DNA from: RGIG9151 sp963635575
GTDB taxonomy: Bacteria > Bacillota > Clostridia > TANB77 > RGIG9151
Assembly (NCBI GenBank): GCA_963635575.1
Contig: CAVHFU010000003.1
Location: 1-64,000 of the forward strand
Direction: 5' to 3'
Length of the DNA: 64,000 bases
Shown here: positions 7,286-16,070 of the stretch, piece by piece
Numbering within the stretch: position 1 is the stretch's first letter
Layout: each line of letters opens with the position of its first letter
Made by a program: the position numbers and the translations under genes
The notes under the pieces: model-generated
What the model was told of the DNA's origin: nothing
Seen by the model: the letters and a program-made list of their open reading frames with translations, nothing else
The model's database searches: none

Positions 7286-9502
7286 TTATTCACTTATTTT
7301 CGTAACTATAATAGATATATCATCCTTAATATCTCCATTATAATTATCTATCGTCTTTTCCAGTAGTTCCTCTGCAATTATCTTTGGATCTGTAATATCA
7401 AGTTCGCGTAAAAAACTAGATACCCAAAACTCTTTATTTATTACATTCCTTTTAGAATCAATAACACCATCAGACACCAAAACAATAATATCCCCTACAT
7501 CTAAATTATATCTTTTTTGGAAAAACTCAACATTATCAAAAATCCCAAGTGGCAACGTGTCACATGAAATAATGTCTACATTCTTTCCCTTTATAACAAA
7601 AGTTGGGGCACTTCCTACCTTTAAAAATTCACATTCTCCGGTAAGTAAATCAATAGACATAGCATCTAAAGTAACGATTTTTTCTGTCTTTGAAATATAG
7701 CCCATAAAAGAATTAATCATATTAGTTATGGTTCCAACGCTTATACCCGTCTTAGACATCTGAGCAAACATCTCAACCAACGCTGAACTAACCTTAGATG
7801 CCTCATACCCAGTTCCCATACCGTCACTTAATATAGCCATATATTTATTTTCTTCACTATCCACAATTTTATAGCTGTCCCCTATAATTGACTCGTTATC
7901 TGCCTTCTTAGTAATAACTTCCGATTCAGCTTTTAGTACTCCTTTATTTCTAAAAATCATCATGTCCTTTTTCTCATCAGCAATGACCATTCTTCTATTC
8001 AAATTTTTTGACAAAATATTATTAGCTATTAACAGGAAACCAACTTTAGGCAAATCCTCTTCCATTTTAAGTAAAACTTCGCACTCTTTATCATTCACCT
8101 CAACATTTAGCTTTTCTATCTTTATATTTTCTTTTTCAAACGCATTTATAATTTTTTCATCTATGCTTTCTGCTTTATCTTCGTAAATTTTGTCCTTCAT
8201 TTGAGTAATATACTGAGAAAAGCCTTTAAACTGATTAGAAACACATTGCTTTAACACATTAAAAGGCTCGTCCTTTTTTCCGGATTTAAACCTCTCATAT
8301 TTGCTTGTTATCTTATCCAATATCTCTCTACTATTGTTACATGAACTCATATTAAGAAAACTCCCTTCCTCTATTGTCTCATTATCCTCCAATTTTTCAA
8401 TAACATTAAAAATTTCATCTGATGTTTCATCATAATTCTTGTCCCAACATTCATCATAATTATCGCAGGAAAAACATATATCTTCCTTTATATCATCAAA
8501 CACATCTAACTCCTCATCCGGCTCCAACTCAAAGTCATCAATCAACTCTGATATCGAGAACATACTCCCAGACGACATTTCAAGCTGTTTCATTGCTGAA
8601 TCATCTGCCGATGGCAATGCAATAGCATCAGAAGTAAACATTATAAGTTCGTCCATTTTACCTTTACAAGATGCATAAAATAAACTACTTGCAAGTAATA
8701 TTTCAAGATATTTCATAATTAGTGAATTATACCCCATAATGTAGTAAGCAAGTATACTGTTACCAAGCAAAAATCCCCATATTTGTGTCATTTTACCCTT
8801 TTCTTTAAACATTCCCGCACAAAATCCGCCAAGGGATAATGAAATTATAGACACACCCATATTAGGGTTCGAGATTTCATTTATAGTTCCAAGTATTAAT
8901 CCAGCAATTGATGCATGTTTTATTCCATTCATATATGCTAGCATAAGTACGACATATGCACAAAAAACATTTTTTAAATTAACAGAAAAAATAGTTATAT
9001 CCTGAAATCCACAAAGCATCAAGCCAATCGCCACAATTGCATATAAAAATTCCTTATCTGTAAGTTCATTGTTCATATCTTTAACTTTACTAAACAATAT
9101 ATATCCACCGACTATCGCAATTCCCTTAACAATAGCAACAATCACGTCATAAACCAATCTTCCTTCAAAGGCACACCAAAGCAGTTCCGCCACAAAACCG
9201 GCAAAGAACAAATATGCGTACATATCATTTTTCATTTTAAAGTTAAGTGCCTTAAATACACTTACTATTGAATAAAGCAATATTACACTAATTCCAAATC
9301 TAATTGAACTAAGCCAAGAAAACCTTAATGCTATTGAAAGTGCAGATAATATGTACAATGCAATTTTCTTTTTAACATTTTCATCTTGCTCTATAAACCC
9401 AATAACAAACGGAATTTGCACTCCTAAGAACTTTGTCCCGCTAAGCAATATTGCCCCTACAACTTGTACAACAATAGCCCCACTAATATTTAAGATATTC
9501 AT
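7286..9502 (-). CDS. spoIIE: Stage II sporulation protein E
   Basis: SpoIIE is the membrane phosphatase that dephosphorylates SpoIIAA in the forespore and so frees sigma-F. The 738-residue protein has about ten hydrophobic segments in its first 300 residues, a central region of about 250 residues, and a C-terminal PP2C phosphatase domain. That domain carries LSDGMGTGYEASKVS near residue 560, VLVSDGVID and a final DDISIIV. The protein is somewhat shorter than the Bacillus version. Its targets, spoIIAA-spoIIAB-sigF, are at 59.9-61.5 kb in this window. Confidence 0.93.
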   Translation of the reverse strand: MNILNISGAIVVQVVGAILLSGTKFLGVQIPFVIGFIEQDENVKKKIALYILSALSIALRFSWLSSIRFGISVILLYSIVSVFKALNFKMKNDMYAYLFFAGFVAELLWCAFEGRLVYDVIVAIVKGIAIVGGYILFSKVKDMNNELTDKEFLYAIVAIGLMLCGFQDITIFSVNLKNVFCAYVVLMLAYMNGIKHASIAGLILGTINEISNPNMGVSIISLSLGGFCAGMFKEKGKMTQIWGFLLGNSILAYYIMGYNSLIMKYLEILLASSLFYASCKGKMDELIMFTSDAIALPSADDSAMKQLEMSSGSMFSISELIDDFELEPDEELDVFDDIKEDICFSCDNYDECWDKNYDETSDEIFNVIEKLEDNETIEEGSFLNMSSCNNSREILDKITSKYERFKSGKKDEPFNVLKQCVSNQFKGFSQYITQMKDKIYEDKAESIDEKIINAFEKENIKIEKLNVEVNDKECEVLLKMEEDLPKVGFLLIANNILSKNLNRRMVIADEKKDMMIFRNKGVLKAESEVITKKADNESIIGDSYKIVDSEENKYMAILSDGMGTGYEASKVSSALVEMFAQMSKTGISVGTITNMINSFMGYISKTEKIVTLDAMSIDLLTGECEFLKVGSAPTFVIKGKNVDIISCDTLPLGIFDNVEFFQKRYNLDVGDIIVLVSDGVIDSKRNVINKEFWVSSFLRELDITDPKIIAEELLEKTIDNYNGDIKDDISIIVTKISE

Positions 9503-9550
9503 TTCATTGACCTCCTAACAAGTGAAACTATATACTAAACAACATAAAAA

Positions 9551-9592
9551 AGCCTGTCACATAATGGCAGGCTAAAACCAAAACTTTCGACA
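9551..9592 (-). promoter_or_regulatory. spoIIE upstream region: Spo0A box, promoter candidate and overlapping hairpin
   Basis: A core 0A box TGTCGAA lies on the minus strand (9586-9592). Downstream, GTGACA (9555-9560), a 17-base spacer and TAGTAT form a promoter candidate. A hairpin with T-run (AGCCTG 9551-9556 with CAGGCT 9568-9573) overlaps the -35, so it may end an upstream transcript. Spo0A control of spoIIE is known in Bacillus; here it is inferred. Confidence 0.4.
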
Positions 9593-9648
9593 GTATCAAG
9601 CTCGCTTTCTACCTATAAGACAAAAACTTATGATAATTTTATCTAAAC

Positions 9649-9681
9649 AAATAAGACGCACTATAAAAGTGCGCCTTATTT
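9649..9681 (-). terminator. Terminator of the small PP2C gene
   Basis: AAATAAG-A-CGCAC (9649-9661) pairs with GTGCG-C-CTTATTT (9669-9681), with one A-C mismatch. It sits directly after the PP2C stop codon. Confidence 0.6.
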
Positions 9682-9682
9682 G

Positions 9683-10294
9683 TCAAATCACAAATGCAAC
9701 AATCGTCTGATTGTCCATACTTCCCGTTTTTCTTGATTCCTCAATTACTGACATGCAAAAATCACTCATATACGGATTACATTTCCACATTTCTTCAATT
9801 AACGAATCAGTCAACATACCATATGCACCATCCGTACACATGAAAATAATGTCTCCATTATGCGTAGGAAGAGTACATCTATGTCTTTCGGACAACGTAT
9901 TTTCACTTGTCAAAGAAACTACTTCAGACGTTTTTATCAAATTACTATTGCCTGTAAATTGATATAACACGCCTTCTCGGATAAGATATACTCGATTCGT
10001 TCCACAGCACTCAATTGTGACATTATCGTTATGAAATCTGCAGGTGCAAAAATCGAATTCTTCATCATCGTCTTGGGGTTCACAAATCTTTTTTAAATAT
10101 TCCTTAATTCTCTTTATTGACGAGCGAAAATTACTTTTCCCCAAAGGTTTAATAAATGCTGACGGCATTCTGTTTTGTTTCGCCTTCATACCATCGCAAA
10201 CTGTTATCAACAGATCTCCATCAACATTTCCATAAAAAAACTTATCAAAGTTTTTGGTTCTTCCGTTAGCACAAGAATAAGCAAAATCAGTCAT
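9683..10294 (-). CDS. Small PP2C-family protein phosphatase-like protein
   Basis: The 203-residue protein has the metal-site motifs of PPM/PP2C phosphatases in order: KNFDKFF near the N terminus, TVCDGMK, MCTDGAYG and a terminal DNQTIV. It is shorter than typical PrpC (about 240), with a compressed middle that includes a Cys-rich FCTCRFH segment. The substrate is unknown; no partner kinase lies beside it. The ATG at 10294 is chosen because AGAGGA lies 7 bases upstream; an upstream in-frame TTG has no ribosome site. It has a consensus promoter and a structured 5' leader of about 85 bases. Confidence 0.7.
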   Translation of the reverse strand: MTDFAYSCANGRTKNFDKFFYGNVDGDLLITVCDGMKAKQNRMPSAFIKPLGKSNFRSSIKRIKEYLKKICEPQDDDEEFDFCTCRFHNDNVTIECCGTNRVYLIREGVLYQFTGNSNLIKTSEVVSLTSENTLSERHRCTLPTHNGDIIFMCTDGAYGMLTDSLIEEMWKCNPYMSDFCMSVIEESRKTGSMDNQTIVAFVI

Positions 10295-10374
10295 TTTTCT
10301 TTCCTCTTCTAAAAGCAATATTTTTTACTATCAGTATCCAAGCAATAAAAAAACATTGCTTTTATGGAATACTA

Positions 10375-10421
10375 AGTATGTTTAAATTATACTATTGTTT
10401 AGTTCTTATGTCAAACATACT
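10375..10421 (-). promoter_or_regulatory. Consensus promoter of the PP2C gene enclosed by a 9-bp inverted repeat
   Basis: On the minus strand, TTGACA (10409-10414), a 17-base spacer and TATAAT (10386-10391) form a perfect sigma-A promoter. AGTATGTTT (10375-10383) and AAACATACT (10413-10421) form an inverted repeat that brackets it, possibly an operator. The leader also holds a hairpin around 10334-10373. Confidence 0.7.
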
Positions 10422-10450
10422 GCTTTTTCAAATTATTTTTTGCAAAAGTG

Positions 10451-10477
10451 TTAAGTTTTTTTTAGTCTTGCCGATAC
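10451..10477 (+). promoter_or_regulatory. Sigma-D (sigma-28) type promoter of the riboswitch-protease unit
   Basis: TTAA (10451-10454), a 15-base spacer and GCCGATAC (10470-10477) match the motility sigma-factor consensus TAAA-N15-GCCGATAA closely. It lies 35 bases before the riboswitch aptamer, and no sigma-A promoter of comparable quality was seen on this strand. If real, the protease belongs to the motility regulon. Confidence 0.6.
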
Positions 10478-10511
10478 AGTTTATGTAAGGGAAGAAAATT
10501 TAGTTTGAAAA

Positions 10512-10631
10512 AGGCAAACTTGATGAAAGTCAAGGACGCAAAGCCACGAGGCTAAAGCTAAAAGCTATGCCAGTCGGGTTGCCAAATTACCGTTAACCTC
10601 TTAGGGCCAAGGTAGTTGGCACTAGGAGGTT
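10512..10631 (+). promoter_or_regulatory. Cyclic-di-GMP-I (GEMM-I) riboswitch with terminator/SD-sequestering platform
   Basis: The aptamer (10512-10583) shows the GEMM-I hallmarks: P1 from GGCAA (10513-10517) with TTGCC (10579-10583), a short P2 capped by a GAAA tetraloop, the conserved GGACGCAAAGCC core and a closing GGGTTGCC. Downstream, AACCTCTTAG (10595-10604) pairs with CTAGGAGGTT (10622-10631), with an inner GCCAA/TTGGC stem and a short T-run. The 3' arm contains the AGGAGG ribosome site (10624-10629) of the protease gene. The switch could thus act by termination, by blocking translation, or both. Whether ligand turns the gene on or off cannot be decided from sequence. Confidence 0.93.
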
Positions 10632-10637
10632 TTTATT

Positions 10638-11468
10638 ATGAAAAAAATATTCTCAATTCTGATTTCACTATTTTTATATACGACAGTTTCATTTGCTGAT
10701 GATAGAGTAGCTTTAATGTACAACATTATTCCTGATGATGATTCAAAAAATAATTCTATCATTGATTCAAGAATTCAAAAGAAATTAGGTTTTAAGCTAT
10801 TTAGAACTCAGAGTGCTATTTATTTTAATTCTCAAGAAGTTAATGTAGTTAATGGAAGATTTGAAATCGACTTAAATGGTTTAATCGGAAAACAAGAATT
10901 AAAATTCACAAATGACCAAAACGAAGAAATGATTTTTACATATTACATATCTGATGAAAAAGGATTAGTAAAAGACTATATGTTAGAAAACAAACAGGTT
11001 TATGTAAAAGCACTAGAAAACACAAAAATAATTTATACTTCTAAAGATGCTAAGAAAATTGACTATGTTATAGAATTAATTAAAAAAATGCCAGAAGTAA
11101 CAAAAACTAACTTAAAAGAAATCACCTTATTACCTACCAAACATATTTCAAAAGCAGCCGGTATCACAAACTACAATAAAGTAACGTTATATAGCCTATC
11201 TACTTATACAGACAAAGAAATTCAAAGAATTGTTACACACGAAATTGCTCATACTTGGGCACATGAACTTAGAAAAGCTAAAATCATTGATTACTCTTAT
11301 ACAAGCTTCGGTAGTGCAGTTAAAGCAGATGGTAACGCAGTTACAGATTATAGCAAAAATTCACTTAGTGAAGATTTTGCAGATAGTGTAGCTCTTTACT
11401 TAGCAAATGCAGATTCTTTCACAAAGAACTTCCCAGCAAGAGCTAATTACATTGCAAATTTATTTTAG
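10638..11468 (+). CDS. Secreted zinc metalloprotease, Pro-Pro endopeptidase / lethal-factor-like
   Basis: The 276-residue protein has a signal peptide (about 1-20, ending SFA), an N-terminal domain of unknown type (about 25-125) and a C-terminal peptidase domain. That domain has HEIAH (His201, Glu202, His205) and a third ligand candidate Glu245 in SEDFADS, preceded by Tyr238. The spacing and surrounding sequence resemble Clostridioides difficile PPEP-1 (HETAH; EEFFAES; catalytic Tyr) and the anthrax lethal-factor catalytic fold. PPEP-1 has no such N-terminal domain. PPEP-1 is also under a c-di-GMP-I riboswitch and cuts neighbouring adhesins at Pro-Pro bonds, which supports the family call. 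Cleavage specificity here is inferred only. Confidence 0.75.
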   Translation: MKKIFSILISLFLYTTVSFADDRVALMYNIIPDDDSKNNSIIDSRIQKKLGFKLFRTQSAIYFNSQEVNVVNGRFEIDLNGLIGKQELKFTNDQNEEMIFTYYISDEKGLVKDYMLENKQVYVKALENTKIIYTSKDAKKIDYVIELIKKMPEVTKTNLKEITLLPTKHISKAAGITNYNKVTLYSLSTYTDKEIQRIVTHEIAHTWAHELRKAKIIDYSYTSFGSAVKADGNAVTDYSKNSLSEDFADSVALYLANADSFTKNFPARANYIANLF

Positions 11469-11473
11469 GGTAT

Positions 11474-11505
11474 AAAAAATAGAGTGAGAAATCACTCTAT
11501 TTTTT
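11474..11505. terminator. Bidirectional terminator, protease / SLH protein
   Basis: A 14-bp perfect stem (11474-11487 with 11492-11505) is closed by a GAAA tetraloop and has A/T tails for both strands. It separates the convergent protease and surface-protein genes. Confidence 0.88.
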
Positions 11506-11512
11506 ATGCATT

Positions 11513-14500
11513 TTAGTTTTCTGAAGCAATAGATTGTTCAGTTACAGTTTGTTCTTCAACTGGTTGTTTTTCGCCATTTTCAGCTGAGCTATTATTTTCA
11601 GTAGGTTGAGTTGAATCAGTAGTTTCTACTGGTTCTTCTTCAGATTCAGCGTCTGTTTTTTCTTTAGCACTTTCTTCGCCATCATCTTTTTGCTCTAGTT
11701 CAGCATTTGGTTCGTCTATTTCTTCTTTTTCTACTGCCCCTGATGGTTCTTCAACTACTTTCTCTGGTACTTCGTCTTCTTTTTCATCTGCCTTTGGTTC
11801 ATTTTCTCCTTGTGCCTGAATTGAGTTATTTGTTGATTCATTGGATACATTCTTATCTTCCTCATTTTTTGTTTCATCTTCAGGTTTTTGAACTGGAGCA
11901 GGTGTATCTAATGGTGATTCATCTGTTGGTTTATCTTCTTCACTATTTTCAGTTACCTCATCAGAATTATCAGCTTCACTTACAGGTGGTTTTTCGTCGC
12001 TATCGTTTTGATTTGCATCATCTTTTAATTCTTCTTTAACTTCTGGCACTACTGGCGACATCACTGCATTAATCGTGTTTATTTCGACCGGTGCGGCATT
12101 AAATAACATCGCAGGTACAATTCTTGGTTGTATTTCCTCTTCTGGTGATTTTGTGCCAAGCTTTATACTTAAACCTTCATAAGATGAATATTTTGTTCCA
12201 GAAATATCCCATGTTAATGTTGTACCTTTTATTTCAATATCATTTTCTGCTAATTCAGAAGAATTATTAACTGTAAATAAAGTTACTATCTCTCCATTGT
12301 CATTATAAGTTGCAACAATAGGATAATACTTACCGTCATTAGATACTGTCACTACAACTTCGCCTTCATCTGATTGTTGTGATGTGGCAATTTTAGCAGC
12401 AATATCGGTAAATGCATTGGTTACGTCGATAGCTGTTTTAGCCTGTGTTACCTTTACTCCTTCGCCTTTTACAAGATTATTTAAAATTTTATATGCACTA
12501 CTGTTTGTATTTGAAAAATCCGGTCCAAACCCTATTGCATATGAATAGTCTACAGCATTTTTTAGATTTGTATAATCGTCTTCTCCTGGACGACCATTAT
12601 CGCTTGGTTCGCCATCGCCAAAGAATATAGAATAGTTTTCTACATTTTCACCAGTTAGCATACTGCTGTTACTATATGCTTTAGTTGCTTTAGTTACTCC
12701 TTCTTTAATGTTAGTTTCACCTGTTGCATTTATTGAAGTTATAATATTTTTTAATTCTTTTACGTTTTCCTCTGTTAGTAAATACGTGTCGCTACTTTCA
12801 GCCGAGCCACTAAATGTTACTAAAGTTATTGTTACTTCTTCTCCATTGGCTACACTTGCGTTATAAACGTTATCAACAAATGAAGTTAAAGCCGCCTTTA
12901 CCACATCTATTCTTGAAGAATCTGTACATTTCACCCAATTTTCGCGCCCATAATCTTTTGATACCTTGTAATAATGACCTGCATAAGGACATTTAGACCA
13001 TTTATAGCCATCATACCAATAAACATCATAATATCCGCCTGGTGTTACGAAATCTTTATCATATCTATATGCTAATTTACGTTTTTCTTCATGAGTACAG
13101 CAGAATAACATACTACCTGAAACATCAATTGTTAATACAATGTTTTTACTTACAGGTTCTCCGGAGCTTATTGTTGTTGTTTTTTCAATTTTATTGCTCG
13201 TGCTTTCCGAAATTTTTTCTGTGTCCGCTGATTCTGTTTTATCGCTCTTTATAATTACATCGATATCTGCATCAAAGTCATCGGCTACAGAATAATCCTT
13301 CGGTACTGTTTTCTTTACTACTACAGTTATGCTTTCACCCGGTTTTAGTTCTATATTCTCATAAGGCTCTGGTGAAACTACACTCATACCTCTTTCAGGG
13401 TCAATATCGATAATTGCATCTTTTGTGTCGTTATTTGTTATAACTACCTTATATTCAATTTTTGTTCCTGGTTCTGCTCTATTGCCTTCGTCGTTTGAAA
13501 CATTCGTAGACTCAAATTTATCTATTGTTACATGTGGAGCTTGCCATATTTCTTTAAAGTTTGCTGTAAATACTAAATCCTCATTTACTACTGTATTTTT
13601 AGTTGGTGTGCTTGGTGTCCAACTATCGAATTCATATCCACTATTTGCTTTTGGCTTAGGGATTACTACGTCGGTATCTCCAAGTTGTGTTCCTTCTAAT
13701 ATATCACTATATTCAAGTTCTGTTTCTTCAAAAGTACCATTAGTTCCGGCTTTGAATGTTACTGTATGCCATTGATTTTCGTCTTTTACATAGTATACCT
13801 TGATTACTCCACCATTTGCTATTGTTGTTGGTATTTCACTTGGCTCTGTTTTTGCAAATTTGTAACCTATATACTTATCGTTTGATGTGTTTACTGTGTC
13901 TACTGCTAATGTTGTATCATTTATCCATACATCTTTACTTACTACTCCATCGTCAGTTTCTACATGTGTACCGTCTTTATAGTATTCTACCTTATAACTT
14001 AATTTCTTTGTTTGACTTGCGTCTTTTTCAAAGTTTGCTGTATATGTTGCATTACTTGTTATTGTTTCCGGGAACGATGGTGTCCAATTTACAAATTTAT
14101 ATCCCGTATCTGCTTTTGGTGTTGGTACTGTTATTGTACTCCACTCTGTGTCGTATGCAACATTGATATTAGCTTCGCCGTCTAAAGCACCATTTTCGCC
14201 TGGAACGAATTTAATTGACACCTTAACTTCTACTTTAACTGGCTTATCGCTTGGTTCATTTAATTGCCATACTGCATATAAATCCTTATTTTCTGTAAAA
14301 TTAACTGTCTCACCTAAATCATAGACTTTGTTTCCAGTTGCAATTTCTGTCCAACCTATAAGTTTATATTGGTCTCTACTAAAGATTTCTTCCTTTAATA
14401 CTGTTGAATCTACTGTTAACTTTTGAACATAATTTGCATCTGTTCCATCATTTTTGTAATAAGTTATTGCATTTTCTCCAACTTGTGGTTCATCTTCAGG

Positions 14501-15841
14501 GTTTTGTTCTTCATCTTTTCCATCTATCACTTTAGCTTCATTTACAATTTCATAAGGTTCTTCTGTTAAATCATCTGTAACCTTACTACTATCAGAATTA
14601 TTGTCAGTTAGACCATCGTCAATCTTATTTCCGGCCATATCGCTACCTTTAACACCAATATAGTAATTTTGTGGCTCTTTAGGTAATTCAACATAGTCTT
14701 CTAATTCAGCCCAGTTACTTACTCTCTTATAGCTTTCTGCGTCTTTTATAAACCATGCGTATTGAATTTCGTCAACACCGCTTAAGTTATCTGTCGCAGA
14801 TAAAGATACACCCATATCTCCAACCTTACCACTAACCTTAGGTGCCGTAACATCTACATCCACGCTACTTTTTGCTTCGTAGCTTGCTTTATATCCACTT
14901 CTTGTTGCAGATGCAACAATTTCATACTTACCTTCAGGCAAGTCAAATGTCACACCTGTTCCTGCAGTTTCTAAAGAGATTGTACGAACATCTTCGCCAT
15001 TAACTTTAACTGTAATAGCCGCATTAGTTGTTGTTGTAACTTCTACAGTTACTTTTCCATCCTCTCTAGCTTCTCTTTTATTATACCAAGTATTTGTATC
15101 ATTAGTTTCAACTACTGTGATAATAGGGGTTGCTGTTCTTTTCTTATGGCTGCTTGGTCTGTTTTTAATTTGATTTGTCTTGTTATCTCTATCAATAACA
15201 ACTTTTTCTTCGACAGTGTTTAATAATTGAACTGTTTCAGCTCTTGTTACGTCTCTAAAAAGTCTTATTGTGTTATCTTCATATCCATTAATAAAGTTAT
15301 ATACAGAATAGCTATGAACTGCCTTATATGCCCAATCTTCAACTTCGTCTCCATCATCATATTGTGCTAGTCCATCTTCATGGTCTACCGGGTAGTCCTC
15401 GTCATGAATATTTAAAATCTTAGACAATATAACTGTTGCTTCTTGTCTTCTAATTGGTTCATACGGTCTAAAAGTTCCGTCTGGATAACCTGAAATATAT
15501 CCTCTCTTTACTGCTTCTGATACATATGGCTCAAACCAATCATCTTCACTTACATCTGAAAACTTAGCTGTATTTTCAGCACTAGTAGCATATCCGAAGA
15601 AGTTATTTACAATAGTGACATATTCCGCTCTTGTAATAATTCTGTCTGGCTTAAATTCTCCATCATCATAACCTGTTACATATCCTCTTTCTTCAAAATC
15701 AACTATTTTGTTGTAGCACCAATGATCCGGTCTTAAGTCCGAAAATTCTTGTGCTGTTGCAATAGGGTTTAGAATCATTGTACATAGCATTACAAGTACA
15801 AACATAATTCCTATTTTTCTAAAATTGTTTACTTTTTTCAA
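11513..15841 (-). CDS. Giant SLH-anchored surface protein with repeat domains and von Willebrand A domain
   Basis: A 1442-residue exported protein. It has a signal peptide (1-30); three SLH domains (about 33-84, 93-143, 165-210) that would bind cell-wall polymer; Ig-like segments (about 240-410); and an InlB/Listeria-Bacteroides-type repeat (about 455-527). Two bacterial beta-repeats of the GYKFVNWTPSF type follow (about 540-605 and 690-763), flanking a MucBP-like part (613-686). Then come a DUF11-like domain (768-875) and a vWA domain with MIDAS DVSGS (906-910). The vWA domain has an aromatic insertion carrying four Cys (914, 915, 951, 972). The last 200 residues are acidic and of low complexity and contain the protein's only Pro-Pro pair (1285-1286). 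No sortase signal is present. An adhesin role is inferred. Confidence 0.85.
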   Translation of the reverse strand: MKKVNNFRKIGIMFVLVMLCTMILNPIATAQEFSDLRPDHWCYNKIVDFEERGYVTGYDDGEFKPDRIITRAEYVTIVNNFFGYATSAENTAKFSDVSEDDWFEPYVSEAVKRGYISGYPDGTFRPYEPIRRQEATVILSKILNIHDEDYPVDHEDGLAQYDDGDEVEDWAYKAVHSYSVYNFINGYEDNTIRLFRDVTRAETVQLLNTVEEKVVIDRDNKTNQIKNRPSSHKKRTATPIITVVETNDTNTWYNKREAREDGKVTVEVTTTTNAAITVKVNGEDVRTISLETAGTGVTFDLPEGKYEIVASATRSGYKASYEAKSSVDVDVTAPKVSGKVGDMGVSLSATDNLSGVDEIQYAWFIKDAESYKRVSNWAELEDYVELPKEPQNYYIGVKGSDMAGNKIDDGLTDNNSDSSKVTDDLTEEPYEIVNEAKVIDGKDEEQNPEDEPQVGENAITYYKNDGTDANYVQKLTVDSTVLKEEIFSRDQYKLIGWTEIATGNKVYDLGETVNFTENKDLYAVWQLNEPSDKPVKVEVKVSIKFVPGENGALDGEANINVAYDTEWSTITVPTPKADTGYKFVNWTPSFPETITSNATYTANFEKDASQTKKLSYKVEYYKDGTHVETDDGVVSKDVWINDTTLAVDTVNTSNDKYIGYKFAKTEPSEIPTTIANGGVIKVYYVKDENQWHTVTFKAGTNGTFEETELEYSDILEGTQLGDTDVVIPKPKANSGYEFDSWTPSTPTKNTVVNEDLVFTANFKEIWQAPHVTIDKFESTNVSNDEGNRAEPGTKIEYKVVITNNDTKDAIIDIDPERGMSVVSPEPYENIELKPGESITVVVKKTVPKDYSVADDFDADIDVIIKSDKTESADTEKISESTSNKIEKTTTISSGEPVSKNIVLTIDVSGSMLFCCTHEEKRKLAYRYDKDFVTPGGYYDVYWYDGYKWSKCPYAGHYYKVSKDYGRENWVKCTDSSRIDVVKAALTSFVDNVYNASVANGEEVTITLVTFSGSAESSDTYLLTEENVKELKNIITSINATGETNIKEGVTKATKAYSNSSMLTGENVENYSIFFGDGEPSDNGRPGEDDYTNLKNAVDYSYAIGFGPDFSNTNSSAYKILNNLVKGEGVKVTQAKTAIDVTNAFTDIAAKIATSQQSDEGEVVVTVSNDGKYYPIVATYNDNGEIVTLFTVNNSSELAENDIEIKGTTLTWDISGTKYSSYEGLSIKLGTKSPEEEIQPRIVPAMLFNAAPVEINTINAVMSPVVPEVKEELKDDANQNDSDEKPPVSEADNSDEVTENSEEDKPTDESPLDTPAPVQKPEDETKNEEDKNVSNESTNNSIQAQGENEPKADEKEDEVPEKVVEEPSGAVEKEEIDEPNAELEQKDDGEESAKEKTDAESEEEPVETTDSTQPTENNSSAENGEKQPVEEQTVTEQSIASEN

Positions 15842-15883
15842 AGTTTACCAACTCCTTTTTTAAATTACATACCAAACGTTATA

Positions 15884-15912
15884 ATTGTATCACAAATTTC
15901 ATTAGTTTTCAA
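15884..15912 (-). promoter_or_regulatory. Promoter of the SLH/vWA surface-protein gene
   Basis: On the minus strand, TTGAAA (15907-15912), a 17-base spacer and TACAAT (15884-15889) lie about 45 bases upstream of the start. The short leader shows no riboswitch fold. Confidence 0.55.
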
Positions 15913-16020
15913 GTCATTATGTATATCTCTCTGAAACCCATTGCAATACGTAGCTATTATTACCTCTATATCTATCTAATTAAACAGCAAAGTAGCGTAA
16001 TTTTTCGTATTTTTTCTACA

Positions 16021-16052
16021 AAAAAATTAGTTATATTTCAAACTAATTTTTT
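16021..16052. terminator. Terminator after the lipoprotein gene
   Basis: A perfect 12-bp stem pairs 16021-16032 with 16041-16052. Its A/T-rich arms supply a T-run for the minus strand. Confidence 0.7.
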
Positions 16053-16070
16053 ATAAGCCTAATATTAAAA

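Noticed and set aside
11513..11640. Sortase anchor at the end of the surface protein
   Set aside because: The C terminus has no LPxTG-like motif, membrane segment or basic tail; SLH domains are the anchor.
11707..14166. Several Leu-rich plus-strand open frames
   Set aside because: They are antisense readings of the acidic, repeat-rich surface protein and have no ribosome sites.
15842..16070. Possible c-di-GMP-II or other riboswitch in front of the SLH/vWA gene
   Set aside because: The leader after the promoter is only about 40 bases, and no conserved aptamer core was found.
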